Assembly (NCBI GenBank): GCA_016711405.1 | Contig: JADJSZ010000005.1 | Coordinates: 138,100 to 202,099 of the forward strand | DNA from: Candidatus Hadersleviella danica | GTDB taxonomy: Bacteria; Chloroflexota; Anaerolineae; Promineifilales; Promineifilaceae | DNA: 64,000 nucleotides | Direction of reading: 5' to 3' | Part shown: positions 25,520 to 34,096 of the stretch, in pieces | Layout of the letters: every line of letters starts with the position of its first letter | Position numbering within the stretch: position 1 is the first letter of the stretch | Notes under the pieces: model-generated | What the model saw: only the letters and a program-made list of their open reading frames with translations | Told to the model about the DNA's origin: nothing | Database searches by the model: none | Made by a program: the position numbers and the translations under genes

Positions 25520-27196
25520 TTATTGGCCGACGATGGGCAGGTAGACGTGGTTATCAAACGGCCGACTGGGGTTGCAGTCATATGAAGCAACGCGTGGCCC
25601 TGTCATTGAACCTGTGCGTTGGTTGTCGTGCCGAGCGGTGGGCCAAAGCATTTGGTCCCAGTAATAGGGCGCATCTAAATCCCACACATAAATGACCCCA
25701 GACCAACTAGCCCCAACGATTTCGACATCGCAGTCGTGGTCTAAATCGGTGAGGGTGGGGGCACTGCGGAGGCCGCGCTTGTCGCCGCTTTCGTTGGGCA
25801 AGGTGAGAGGAAAGCCGCTAATCATTTGCCCCGTTGTGCCATGTAGGGCGATGAGGCGTATGCTGGCTTGGTCGGCCGTGGTGGGGGCATAGGTTCCAAA
25901 GACCACATCGGGCAAACCATCGCCCGATACATCCCCAATAACCACCTCGCTGGCAAATAGCAGTTTGCCTTGGGCATAGTTATATGACCAGTAGAGTGAG
26001 CCATCTGGGCGATAGACACGCAGGTAGCCATCGGCATAGGGCACGGCGATTTCAACAGAGCCATTGCGCCCCAAATCGCCAAGGGAGACGCTAAACATGG
26101 GGCCAAAGCTGTCGTAGAGGCTATCACCGACGAGGGGGGCATTTTCCCAGCCGGCCATGCGGGTGCCATTTGGTTCCACCACCCACAAGCCGTTGTTGGT
26201 GACATTATGGCCATTGCCGGGGCTACGCACTTTGCCGTGGAAGACCATTTCGAGCATCCCATCCCCATCTAAATCGCCAATGGCGGGGGCTGTGCGGGTA
26301 AATTCGCCATATTGGTAACTGCCCCATGCGTTGCCCAAAGCGGTATGTTCGGTAGGGGTGTGGAGGGGGAAATTGGGCAGGGGTTGGCCGTTTTTGTTGT
26401 AGACGGCCACATAAACATGGTCACGGCCGACGATGGTATCTGCACCACCATCGCCATCTATATCGGCCGTGGCTACGGCCCCCCAAATGCCCGCTGTTTT
26501 GTACCATGTGGGGTAACTGCCAATCGCCGAGCCATCGGCCCGCCATACATAAAGATTGCTGGTATCGATATTTTCGGCCGAGCCAAAACTGGGGGCACTG
26601 TTGTTGGTTCCCGCAATCACTTCTAAGATGCCGCCATTCCAAACATTGGCCAAGGCGACGCTGTAAACTTCGGCCGCTTCGGAGGGTTCGGCACTGTTCC
26701 ACGCAATGTCTTTGGGCCAGCCTGTGAGAGTCGATCCCTGTGAGTTCCAGACATAGACACGGCCGCGTTGGCCACTGGCCGAACCACAGCCGCGTGTCCC
26801 TGCCGCAATTTCGGGGCGTGTATCGCCACTGATATTGCCCACCGCCACGGGGCCGTTGATGCGCTCTGATGTGGCGCAGTTGGGGCTTTTGGTGGTGAGT
26901 GGGTAGCCGCTGACGACGTTGCCCGTGTGGTGAAAGGCCCATACTTTGCCGCGCCCATCGGCCGTGACAATTTCTAAATCGCCATCGCTATCTATATCGG
27001 CCACGGCCGTGCCCGCAAATTCGATATTGGAGGGGTCGGTGCGGGGAAAGCCCGCCAAAAAGGGGAAGGCATCTACTTCTTCGGTCTCGGCCGCCAGCGG
27101 AGCCATCCCCCACCAACCCGCCGCGACAGCCAAGGCCAAACTCCCGAATACAACCGCCAACAAACGCCCCCACCCATTGAGGTATTTGTGCTTCAT
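25520..27196 (-). CDS. Secreted FG-GAP/VCBS-type beta-propeller protein
   Basis: A 558-residue exported protein. The N-terminus is a signal peptide (MKHKYLNGWGRLLAVVFGSLALAVAAGW..., ending near AAETEE). Seven or so repeats of the Asp-rich calcium-binding loop follow, such as VADIDSDGDLEIVT, TADIDGDGGADTIV, IGDLDGDGMLEMVF, IGDVSGDGLPDVVF and LTDLDHDCDVEIVG, each followed by a VYVW-like strand, giving an integrin-like propeller. The C-terminus ends in DNHVYLPIVGQ, a tail I associate with many secreted Chloroflexota proteins. Likely cell-surface or extracellular; ligand unknown. Confidence 0.85.
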   Translation of the reverse strand: MKHKYLNGWGRLLAVVFGSLALAVAAGWWGMAPLAAETEEVDAFPFLAGFPRTDPSNIEFAGTAVADIDSDGDLEIVTADGRGKVWAFHHTGNVVSGYPLTTKSPNCATSERINGPVAVGNISGDTRPEIAAGTRGCGSASGQRGRVYVWNSQGSTLTGWPKDIAWNSAEPSEAAEVYSVALANVWNGGILEVIAGTNNSAPSFGSAENIDTSNLYVWRADGSAIGSYPTWYKTAGIWGAVATADIDGDGGADTIVGRDHVYVAVYNKNGQPLPNFPLHTPTEHTALGNAWGSYQYGEFTRTAPAIGDLDGDGMLEMVFHGKVRSPGNGHNVTNNGLWVVEPNGTRMAGWENAPLVGDSLYDSFGPMFSVSLGDLGRNGSVEIAVPYADGYLRVYRPDGSLYWSYNYAQGKLLFASEVVIGDVSGDGLPDVVFGTYAPTTADQASIRLIALHGTTGQMISGFPLTLPNESGDKRGLRSAPTLTDLDHDCDVEIVGASWSGVIYVWDLDAPYYWDQMLWPTARHDNQRTGSMTGPRVASYDCNPSRPFDNHVYLPIVGQ

Positions 27197-27459
27197 TCGT
27201 TATATCTCCTGCTCTTGGTGAAAAAAATAGAGAAAGGAGATAGAGATAGAGGGAAGACCCTTGCTCTATAACCTGTCGCTATCCAGAAAATGGGGTGCAC
27301 TTTGCCCAATGAACCCCATTTAATCCAAAGATTCCTGACTAGATGAATAAGATGCCGCTTTTATAGCACACCCGTCTCTAGCCTACTTGTTAAACACAGC
27401 ACAAAATAGCCTTCGGTTGGGGTGCAAAGAATGGGAGTTTAGTCCTAGAGGGAGGGGGA
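27197..27459. other. Intergenic stretch
   Basis: About 260 bp between two minus-strand genes. It holds a single arm of the GAGATA repeat near 27232-27252 and no open reading frame or clear terminator. Confidence 0.6.
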
Positions 27460-28194
27460 TTAGCTCATAAACTGGCCGGTGGCCAGTAATTTGTGGAGGT
27501 GGCTGAGGGAAGGGCCAGCGGCCGTGGCCAACCCTAAAGCAGGCGGAGTGGCGTACTCATCGCTCAGCCAGTAGGTGTACAGGCCGAGTTGGGCGCAGGG
27601 TTCAATGTCGTTCACCCAATCGTCCCCCACCATGAGCGTTTCGGCAGGTGTACGGCCGAGTTTGGCCAAAATCTCCTCATAATAGGCAATCTGTGGCTTG
27701 GCGGCGTGCATGTTGGCGTAATGAGTGACCAGTGCGAAAGGGTATTTGTCCACAGGCAAGCCCGCCCATTCAAGCCGCGTTTCGATAGCCGATTGGGGGA
27801 AGAGCGGGTTGGTCGCCACCACCACCTCATACCCCTCCGCCAGTGCCCACTCCACCAAGGCAATGGCCTCGGGGCGTAGGGTGGTGATGGGGCGCAATTG
27901 TTGGTAAGGCCCTGTGTAAAACTGGTCAAAATATGGCTCGGCCTCCAGTGTGTCCCAATCTAAGCCTGTCTGCTCGGTCATCGCCTCCCAAAAGAGGGCA
28001 CGGTTGGAGAGATGCGGCCGTGTGTTGAGAATCACCTTCTGCGTCGCCTTCATCATCTCCTTCAGAAAATCGAAGGGCATATCGGGCAACAACGCCTGCA
28101 CATGGCGCAACAACAAGGGAAAGTACTGGGGCATGAACTGGTTCATGTCGTTGCCCAGCAAAGTATTATCGAGGTCGAAAAGAATGGTTTTCAT
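27460..28194 (-). CDS. HAD-superfamily hydrolase
   Basis: A 244-residue phosphatase-like enzyme. Motif I is FDLDNTLLGND near the N-terminus, with the nucleophile Asp and acid Asp. Motif II Thr/Asn is in VVVATNPLFPQ, motif III Lys in HAAKPQIAYYEEILAKL, and motif IV in LMVGDDWVNDIEPCAQLGL. The cap is a helical insert between motifs I and II, so subfamily I. Substrate unknown. Stands between a hairpin repeat upstream (AAGCC/GGCTT near 28205-28255) and the FG-GAP gene's spacer. Confidence 0.92.
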   Translation of the reverse strand: MKTILFDLDNTLLGNDMNQFMPQYFPLLLRHVQALLPDMPFDFLKEMMKATQKVILNTRPHLSNRALFWEAMTEQTGLDWDTLEAEPYFDQFYTGPYQQLRPITTLRPEAIALVEWALAEGYEVVVATNPLFPQSAIETRLEWAGLPVDKYPFALVTHYANMHAAKPQIAYYEEILAKLGRTPAETLMVGDDWVNDIEPCAQLGLYTYWLSDEYATPPALGLATAAGPSLSHLHKLLATGQFMS

Positions 28195-28261
28195 AGGTGG
28201 GGCGGAAGCCGTAAGAAGCCATAAGCCTAAGCTTAAGCTCGGAGCTTACAGCTGACTGCTT

Positions 28262-28606
28262 TTATAAGTTAAATAGGTCGCTTAGTCCCGGCTTTTCTTT
28301 GGCGCATTCGGGGCAACCGACGCGGGGTTCGGCAACATCAATGAGGTGTTTGCTACAAAAGGCGCGGACTTCCACTTTACGGCCGAACAAGTTCAGAAAC
28401 CCCTTGTTGATTTTGGCTTCTAGCACCAAATTGGGACTGCTGTTGGCCTGCAAAATGGCGGGCACGGGGCAGTTGCCGCAATCGGAGGGGTGCCATTTGT
28501 GGGCGTTTTTGGGGTTGGCATCGAGCAGGCGGCACTCTTGGTCGGAACGGCCGCGATGAAAATTCTCGTAATAAAATCGGCACTCTTGGCCCGCTGGTGT
28601 ACGCAT
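28262..28606 (-). CDS. Cysteine-rich small protein of unknown function
   Basis: I do not recognise this 114-residue protein. It has an N-terminal Cys region (GQECRFYYENFHRGRSDQECR), a CGNC pair at about residues 43-46, and a C-terminal pair VGCPEC (about residues 98-101) with a Cys-His (FCSKH) before it. The pattern suggests one or two structural zinc sites. It is preceded by AACTCCC repeat sequence and lies 67 bp from the HAD gene on the same strand; co-transcription is possible. Confidence 0.65.
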   Translation of the reverse strand: MRTPAGQECRFYYENFHRGRSDQECRLLDANPKNAHKWHPSDCGNCPVPAILQANSSPNLVLEAKINKGFLNLFGRKVEVRAFCSKHLIDVAEPRVGCPECAKEKPGLSDLFNL

Positions 28607-28703
28607 GGGAGTTACTCGTTAGTGGTTGAGGGGTTGGTTGGGGCCTTGGTCACTTGTTATTGGTCATTCGTGATTGGGCTGGGTTGACCAACTATTTTGC
28701 TCA

Positions 28704-29438
28704 TTACTCCTTTTGTTCATTGCTCATTGCCAATTGCTCATTGACCAACGCTTGCCACGGGTCTTCGCCTTGTTGCAAAGCGGCGAGGGCGGGGCTGTCG
28801 GCGTAAAAGCCGTGGTATTGGGGGGGCAGTTCGGCGGCGATGTGGGCCATGATGAGTTCGGTAAAAGCGCCAAACTCTTTGCCTTTCGGCCGTCGTCCCA
28901 AATCGGGCAACATAAATGGCTCCCCAATGAACGCTTCGATGCGCGTCCAACGGCCGCGTTTCCAATTGGCCGCCCACTGGTCAGAGCGGATGATGCCCAC
29001 GGGCACGATGGGCACATTGGCCCGCACGGCCAAAAAAGCGGCCCCATCCCGCGCCTGTATCATCTGCCCTGTTTTACTGCGCGTGCCTTCAGGAGCCAAG
29101 CCAAAGATACAACCGCGTTGCAAGGCGGCTTCTGCCTCTTTCAACGCTTGGCGGTCTACTTCGCCGCGCTTAATGAAAATGGCCCCCGAAAGCCCCAATA
29201 GCCATGAGGTGAGGGGATTTTTGCCCCATTTTTCGCCCGCCAGCAAGCCCCAATCGTAGGTGGGCACGGCCGTAAAAATCATGGGCGAATCCATAATGCC
29301 TGTGTGGTTGGTGACGACGAGGTAGGGGCCACGGGCGGGCAGTTTTTCGCGGCCGTGGGTGATAAACGTTAGCATGAGCGGCCAACGCAAGATGGCCACG
29401 ACGAGGTGAAGGAGGTTGTACCAGAAGGTGCGAAGCAT
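28704..29438 (-). CDS. 1-acyl-sn-glycerol-3-phosphate acyltransferase (PlsC-like)
   Basis: A 244-residue membrane-associated lysophospholipid acyltransferase. The H(X4)D motif is in VVTNHTGIMDSP, the second block is KWGKNPLT..GAIFIKRGEVDR, and the third is FGLAPEGTRSKTG (the EGTR substrate motif), then VPIVPVGI. The N-terminal hydrophobic segment (WYNLLHLVVAILRWPLMLTF) would anchor it. Length and motifs fit PlsC-type enzymes in phospholipid synthesis. It lies alone with heptamer repeats (near 29450-29475) upstream. Confidence 0.9.
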   Translation of the reverse strand: MLRTFWYNLLHLVVAILRWPLMLTFITHGREKLPARGPYLVVTNHTGIMDSPMIFTAVPTYDWGLLAGEKWGKNPLTSWLLGLSGAIFIKRGEVDRQALKEAEAALQRGCIFGLAPEGTRSKTGQMIQARDGAAFLAVRANVPIVPVGIIRSDQWAANWKRGRWTRIEAFIGEPFMLPDLGRRPKGKEFGAFTELIMAHIAAELPPQYHGFYADSPALAALQQGEDPWQALVNEQLAMSNEQKE

Positions 29439-29790
29439 AAGGGGAGTGATTGGTTATTTGTTATGGGTTATTGAGTTACTGAATATACCGATTCTTGCGC
29501 CAAATCCCAAACAGAGGACTATTTCTGGCGGGCTAACTGTTCGGTAAATGAGCCTTTCTTGTGCTAAAATCTCGCAACTTGTGCCCACAGTGTACTTACA
29601 AATCTAGAGAGCCAACGAAACAACCGCTGGCCAAGGAGCAGAGAGCCTCCCCCACCATCACCAACCCTATCTCTGTGCAATGTTGTCCGTTCGCTTATTG
29701 CATCATCTAAATGAGGCGTATGATGAATTTGTTATTTGACAGAAATACCACCAGCCCATTTCGCCAATCTCTGAAAGACTGAGAGACTCT
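29439..29790. other. Intergenic stretch of about 350 bp
   Basis: Starts with GGTTATT-type repeats (29445-29475) and is otherwise ordinary AT-richer sequence between divergent genes. I see no RNA gene or open frame; promoters for both neighbours are presumably here. Confidence 0.5.
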
Positions 29791-30525
29791 ATGCACCACT
29801 TAGAGATAAATGGCGGCCGTGTTCTTACCCAGCGACCAGCGGTTTACAAACTCATTCTGCCCCCGCAGACTGTTGGCTATGGCGATGCCCAGTTGGACGA
29901 TTACCACGGCCGCTTGCGCCGTCGCTATCCGTGGCGGCAGGGAACCCATCTACACTTGCGGGCGCGTTTTTCGCATGGCGATGGGACACTCATCGGCACG
30001 GCCGGCTTTGGCTTTTGGAACGCCCCTTTTGGCGACCCCGCCACCCGTTGGCCCGCCTTGCCCCAAGCTGTGTGGTTCTTCTATGCCTCGTCGCCCAGCG
30101 ATTTGCCCCTCGCCCCCACAGGCGCGGGGCGAGGCTGGTTTGCAGGCACGGTGGATGCCACTCGCGGCCGTGCCCTTGCCCTTGCGCCCTTCGCCCCGCT
30201 GGTTGTGTTGGGTAACCGCTGGCCCCGCTTTCGGCAACAGGTGTGGCCGTGGGTGCAAACCCAGCTCAGCATCAGCTATCAACCCATACCCCACGACATG
30301 ACCGAATGGCACAGTTATGAGCTAATTTGGCTGGCCACAGGTTGCCGCTTTGTGGTAGATGGTCAATTGCTTTTGGAAACGCCCCACACACCCCGTGGCC
30401 CACTTGGCTTTGTCTGTTGGGTGGATAACCAGTACATGGTCGTTACGGCCGAGGGCCGTTTGCGCTGGGGGGTGAGCGCCACCACGGCCGTGCAATGGCT
30501 AGAAATATCTATCGGTAATATCTAG
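29791..30525 (+). CDS. Unknown protein, possible concanavalin-like (GH16-type) fold
   Basis: A 244-residue protein with no signal peptide. The sequence has the look of a lectin/GH16-like beta-sandwich: THLHLRARFSHGDG, TAGFGFWNAPFGDP, QAVWFFYASSPSDLPL, EWHSYELIWLATGCRFVVDGQLLLETP and GPLGFVCWVDNQYMVV. The GH16 catalytic ExDxE is not visible, so it is probably a binding protein or degenerate enzyme. A tRNA gene lies 110 bp downstream. Function not assignable. Confidence 0.6.
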   Translation: MHHLEINGGRVLTQRPAVYKLILPPQTVGYGDAQLDDYHGRLRRRYPWRQGTHLHLRARFSHGDGTLIGTAGFGFWNAPFGDPATRWPALPQAVWFFYASSPSDLPLAPTGAGRGWFAGTVDATRGRALALAPFAPLVVLGNRWPRFRQQVWPWVQTQLSISYQPIPHDMTEWHSYELIWLATGCRFVVDGQLLLETPHTPRGPLGFVCWVDNQYMVVTAEGRLRWGVSATTAVQWLEISIGNI

Positions 30526-30585
30526 CTGGAGATATATTTTCCAGAGGTATAATTTGCTCAAAAAATTCAGAATTCACGATGTCCA

Positions 30586-30614
30586 TTGCTCATTAGAAAC
30601 GAGATTGATATAAT
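30586..30614 (+). promoter_or_regulatory. Promoter of the tRNA-Ser gene
   Basis: TTGCTC (30586-30591), 17 bases, then a perfect TATAAT (30609-30614); the predicted start at about 30621 is 17 bases before the mature tRNA. Confidence 0.6.
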
Positions 30615-30637
30615 CCCCCTCGGTCAACCAACTAACT

Positions 30638-30722
30638 GGAGAGGTCGCATAGTTGGTCTAGTGCACGCGACTGGAAATCGCGAGTCCGAAAGGATACGCA
30701 GGTTCGAATCCTGTCCTCTCCG
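30638..30722 (+). tRNA. tRNA-Ser (anticodon GGA)
   Basis: The acceptor stem GGAGAGG pairs with CCTCTCC, the anticodon stem-loop GCGACTGGAAATCGC carries GGA, a long variable arm (GAGTCCGAAAGGATACG) is typical of serine, and the T arm is CAGGTTCGAATCCTG. The discriminator is G. The bases after it are CACCA, so CCA does not follow the discriminator directly and is probably added after transcription. Confidence 0.96.
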
Positions 30723-30726
30723 CACC

Positions 30727-30757
30727 AAAGCCCCCGTGAAACACGGGGGCTTTTTGT
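30727..30757 (+). terminator. Intrinsic terminator of tRNA-Ser
   Basis: AAAGCCCCCGTG and CACGGGGGCTTT with an AAA loop, then TTTTT, begin five bases after the tRNA. Confidence 0.92.
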
Positions 30758-30840
30758 TTACCCAACTTTCCCCCTTCCTCTTTGCCCCCCTGCTGATGGG
30801 TCGTTACAATAGCCAGAACATTCACGGTTGGGCAAACAAC

Positions 30841-33111
30841 ATGATTAGTATCCCCGAACTTTTGATTTACAAGCGCGTGGCACTGGTGGTCATCTATCTA
30901 GTGCTGGCCTTGGTGCTTTTCTTGCGCCGGCGCGACCCCATGCGGCCGATTTATTGGTTGCTTTGCTTTTTCCTCGCTTCGGCGGGTTGGTATCTGGCCC
31001 TTGTGGTCTTCCCCGCCAACGAAAACGGCGTTTTGCCCACCATTACCTTGGCCCCCTTGTTGCTGGCCACCTTGCTTTTGTGGCCCACCACCACCGCCTA
31101 TTTACAAGCCCAACCCTCGCGCTGGTGGCTTCCGCTGGGGCTGGTAGCCACGGCCGCTGTCTTCGTCATAGACCAATATACCCCACCCACCTATCTGGTC
31201 TGGCCCCAGTTGCGTGTTTTGCCGACCGTCGGCGGTCTAGTGGTGGTGGGAGGCTGGCTCTTGTTCAACCTCTTCACCTTGGGGCGTACATGGCTGAGCT
31301 ACCGCCGCGCCAATTTCCCGTGGCACGCCAATCGGTATTTGATGTGGCTGACAGGGGTGACGCTGGTATTGGTGGGTGATTTGCTCGCCTTCACGGCCGA
31401 TGTCACCATTATCTTCGTGGGTGAACTCATCCGCCTGCTCGGGGTGAGTTGGTTGGCTTATGTCGTTTCCAGCTACATCCGTTTTGATATTCGCACCCGC
31501 TTCCGCACCGTACTGGTCTACACGATTATTGCGCTGGTCTCGGCGTTGCCCGCCACTGCCCTGTTTTTCCTCTTTTTGTGGCTCAACGGCTGGTTAGAAA
31601 TTCAGTACACGGCCGCGCTGGTCATTATCGTGGCCAGCGTCGCCTTCTTGTTTTACCAGCCCTATCGGCGACTTGTGGAGCGGATTGTGTACAGGTATTT
31701 AATCGGCCGTGAATTCCAAACCAGCCAACTCAGCCGCAACTACAGCCAATCCGTCTCCCGCATGTTAGATATGGAGCAACTCGCCTCCAGTAGCATTGGT
31801 TTCCTCAGCGATTTGTTCGATGTACAACGAGGCGCACTACTCCTAATCTCCCCTAAAAATGATGCCTTTGAGGTTGAACCAATTCCTGCGATGGGACAAA
31901 TCCCACGCCAAAAACGCCTCTTCCCCAACACCAGCCCCTTCCTCCTTGAACTTACCCATCGCCACGAACCACTCCTGCAATACGAAATAGATTTCAACCA
32001 CGATTACCGCCCCATCAAGCATGAAGTGCATAGTTGGCTGGCGGAATTGGCGATGGAACTCTACATTCCCATTCAATCGGCAGGCCAACTAACGGGCATC
32101 ATCGCCCTTGGCCCCAAAAGCTCGGGGCACATCTACCAAGCCAACGAACTCGAGGCGGTGCAATTGCTGGGCGACCAAACAGTGGCTCCTCTTGCCAACG
32201 CCCGCCTCTACAGCGAAGTGGAACAACAAAACGAAAAAGTGCGCTTGCTCAACGAGGATTTGGTCAGCCAAAACGAGCGGCTGGAAATCATGGATAAGGT
32301 CAAATCCGATTTTATTACGATTGCTTCGCACGAATTGCGCACTCCCCTGACCCAAGTCAAAGGCTACGCCGATATTTTGGGCGTGATGAACGAGGAAAAC
32401 TCGCTTACCCGCGAGCAGACGCGCCAAATTGTGGGGCACATCAACCGCGCTACTCGCCAGCTCGAAAAGCTCATCTCGGCCATGCTGGATGCCAGCCAAA
32501 TAGACGTGGATGAGATGCACATGACCTTTGTGCAAACACAAATGCGCCTCGTCATCAACTTATCTCTCGAACCACTGGTCAAGGCGATGCGGGAGCGGCG
32601 GATTACATTGGTAGAAGAGGGGATAGATGGGTTGCCTGCTTTGTATGCGGATTCTAAACGGCTGGTGCAAGCGTTCACCAATCTGTTGGGCAACGCGGTG
32701 AAATACACGCCCGATGGCGGCAAAATCACTGTGCGGGGCAATTTGTTGGGTGGGGATGGCTCGGAGCGGTATTTGCAGATTGCAATTATCGATACGGGTA
32801 TTGGGATTGATTTGCAATATCAAACCCTCATCTTTGAGAAATTTTTCCGCATTGGCGACCCGCAATTGCATTCGACGGGTAGCACCAAATTTTTGGGGGC
32901 GGGGCCGGGGCTGGGTTTGCCCATTGCCAAGGGCGTTATCGAGGGGCACGGCGGCCGTATTTGGGTCGAATCCGAAGGCGAAGACATGCAACGCTTCCCC
33001 GGTAGTACCTTCAGCATTATTTTGCCCCTCACCCCCCCCAAAATGCCAGAAATGCCGACCCCTAATGGGATGAAGGACACGCAAGAGCGCCCCGCATGGC
33101 TGATAGGGTAG
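30841..33111 (+). CDS. Multidomain sensor histidine kinase (7TM-type N-terminus, GAF, HisKA, HATPase)
   Basis: A 756-residue membrane kinase. I start at 30841 (MISIPELLIYKRVALV), because sequence before it crosses the tRNA gene. Seven or eight hydrophobic spans fill residues 1-250. A GAF-like segment follows around residues 300-465 (MEQLASSSIGFLSDLFDVQRGALLLI, then LYIPIQSAGQLTGIIALGPK). HisKA shows the His in ITIASHELRTPLTQVKG, and the HATPase shows LLGNAVKYTPDGG, IIDTGIGID and GPGLGLPIAKGVIEGHGG. The C-terminus is a short Pro-rich tail. No response regulator lies beside it, so it is an orphan here. Confidence 0.9.
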   Translation: MISIPELLIYKRVALVVIYLVLALVLFLRRRDPMRPIYWLLCFFLASAGWYLALVVFPANENGVLPTITLAPLLLATLLLWPTTTAYLQAQPSRWWLPLGLVATAAVFVIDQYTPPTYLVWPQLRVLPTVGGLVVVGGWLLFNLFTLGRTWLSYRRANFPWHANRYLMWLTGVTLVLVGDLLAFTADVTIIFVGELIRLLGVSWLAYVVSSYIRFDIRTRFRTVLVYTIIALVSALPATALFFLFLWLNGWLEIQYTAALVIIVASVAFLFYQPYRRLVERIVYRYLIGREFQTSQLSRNYSQSVSRMLDMEQLASSSIGFLSDLFDVQRGALLLISPKNDAFEVEPIPAMGQIPRQKRLFPNTSPFLLELTHRHEPLLQYEIDFNHDYRPIKHEVHSWLAELAMELYIPIQSAGQLTGIIALGPKSSGHIYQANELEAVQLLGDQTVAPLANARLYSEVEQQNEKVRLLNEDLVSQNERLEIMDKVKSDFITIASHELRTPLTQVKGYADILGVMNEENSLTREQTRQIVGHINRATRQLEKLISAMLDASQIDVDEMHMTFVQTQMRLVINLSLEPLVKAMRERRITLVEEGIDGLPALYADSKRLVQAFTNLLGNAVKYTPDGGKITVRGNLLGGDGSERYLQIAIIDTGIGIDLQYQTLIFEKFFRIGDPQLHSTGSTKFLGAGPGLGLPIAKGVIEGHGGRIWVESEGEDMQRFPGSTFSIILPLTPPKMPEMPTPNGMKDTQERPAWLIG

Positions 33112-33112
33112 G

Positions 33113-33178
33113 GGGCGGACTAGAGACAGGAGGACTGGAGACTATCGCCGTCCCCAGTCCCTAATCGCCAGTCCCTAA
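33113..33178. repeat. GGACTGG-type repeat hairpin
   Basis: GGACTAGAGACAGGAGGACTGG and its partner CCCCAGTCCCTAATCGCCAG, TCCCTAAC, between convergent genes. Confidence 0.7.
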
Positions 33179-33595
33179 CTAGCTTTTAGCCAAGAAATAC
33201 CACAGCGCTCCCCCAACAACAAAGTGCATGATTTCCAGCAGGATAATTTGCAACACAGGGGCGTTGGGAATGCCAAAGGGGCCGAAGAACATGCCGATGA
33301 GAGCCAACACCACCCCACCTATAAATATCTGACGTGCCAATTTCAGGGTCAGCACCCGCGTTAGAATGAAGTAGCCGATGGTTCCGACAAGGCTACCCAT
33401 GAGCGAGGCCGCGATGACGGCCGTGACATCCACGGGTACCCCCATCGGTGTGAGCGCATCTGGGGGAAATGCCCCTGCCGCCGCCCCAATGAGGTACAAG
33501 ACCACATTGACGGCGATGGCCACGGCCACGGCCGTTCCCCCCGCTTTCGCTACCTGTCCCACACTTGGTTTTAGATTTGCAACTGCTTGAGCCAT
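33179..33595 (-). CDS. Small four-helix membrane protein (DUF6069-like)
   Basis: A 138-residue membrane protein. Start MAQAVANLKPSVGQVAKAGG at 33595, preceded by AAGGAG. The four spans are AVAVAIAVNVVLYLIGAAAG, TAVIAASLMGSLVGTIGYFIL, IFIGGVVLALIGMFFGPFG and IILLEIMHFVVGGALWYFL. The pattern agrees with the DUF6069 group of Chloroflexota and Actinobacteria; no function is known. Upstream lies the tandem small-RNA locus, which ends about 210 bp before its start codon. Confidence 0.7.
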   Translation of the reverse strand: MAQAVANLKPSVGQVAKAGGTAVAVAIAVNVVLYLIGAAAGAFPPDALTPMGVPVDVTAVIAASLMGSLVGTIGYFILTRVLTLKLARQIFIGGVVLALIGMFFGPFGIPNAPVLQIILLEIMHFVVGGALWYFLAKS

Positions 33596-33803
33596 GTTTT
33601 CTTCTCCTTGTGTATGTAGACCGATTGGTATAATTTGTCGTAAAGATACACAACCCAAAGCCAAAACTCAATTGTTGCTAACGAATTGTTATTGATTGGG
33701 CATGGTACGACCCTCGAGAACATTATCAAATTTGACTGGAAATTTGTTGGGCGCCGAGTCCGGTCGGCAACTAGGCCGAAAAACACGGGGGGGGAGGGCC
33801 GGC

Positions 33804-33858
33804 AAAAAAAGGTGGCAGGTGCATCGGGCGATGTCCTTACCACCTCGGGAGGGAGCCT
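33804..33858 (-). ncRNA. Small RNA gene, copy 1
   Basis: A predicted 55-nucleotide transcript on the minus strand. It starts AGGCTCCCTCCCG (unpaired, C-rich) and then forms an imperfect hairpin: outer GGTGG/CCACC, middle AGG/CCT, top CATC/GATG with loop GCCC, followed by seven T. The whole RNA plus its -10 box is repeated almost identically at 33970-34026. No open reading frame is present. A UCCCUCCC segment can pair with Shine-Dalgarno sequences, as in the C-rich loops of sRNAs such as RsaE. It could instead be an attenuated leader. Function unknown. Confidence 0.65.
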
Positions 33859-33864
33859 AATAAA

Positions 33865-33892
33865 AGTATAGCACAGCCAATCTAGGGCGCAA
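33865..33892 (-). promoter_or_regulatory. Promoter of small RNA copy 1
   Basis: On the minus strand TTGCGC (33892-33887), a 16-base spacer, and TATACT (33870-33865). Confidence 0.65.
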
Positions 33893-33969
33893 GCGATTTT
33901 AGGCTTTTTAACCAATCGCTAACAGATAAATTGGATGGGTAAAAGGGAGATGGCTCACGGCCGTTAGGC

Positions 33970-34026
33970 AAAAAAATAGGTGGCAGGTGCATCGGGCGAT
34001 GTCCTTACCACCTCGGGAGGGAGCCT
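33970..34026 (-). ncRNA. Small RNA gene, copy 2
   Basis: Second copy of the small RNA; 62 of 63 bases from 33979 to 34041 match 33811-33873 of copy 1. The C-rich 5' end and the hairpin are identical, and the final U-tract begins after TA (TATTTTTTT), so termination is again expected. It has its own promoter and so does not depend on copy 1. It lies upstream of copy 1 in transcript sense, about 70 bp past the end of the nSTAND-WD40 gene. Confidence 0.65.
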
Positions 34027-34032
34027 GATAAA

Positions 34033-34060
34033 AGTATAGCAGAAGTGGGCGGCCGTGCAA
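34033..34060 (-). promoter_or_regulatory. Promoter of small RNA copy 2
   Basis: On the minus strand TTGCAC (34060-34055), a 16-base spacer, and TATACT (34038-34033). The spacer bases differ from copy 1 but the -35, -10 and spacing are kept. Confidence 0.65.
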
Positions 34061-34096
34061 ATTTTGGCTGGCGAAATGGGCACACTTCGCCGTAAT

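Noticed and set aside
30586..30840. Coding start of the sensor kinase before 30841
   Set aside because: The frame would run through tRNA-Ser and its terminator.
33804..34026. Riboswitch in front of the 33595 gene
   Set aside because: Each copy has its own promoter and ends in a strong terminator with no antiterminator pairing seen; no aptamer consensus that I know matches.
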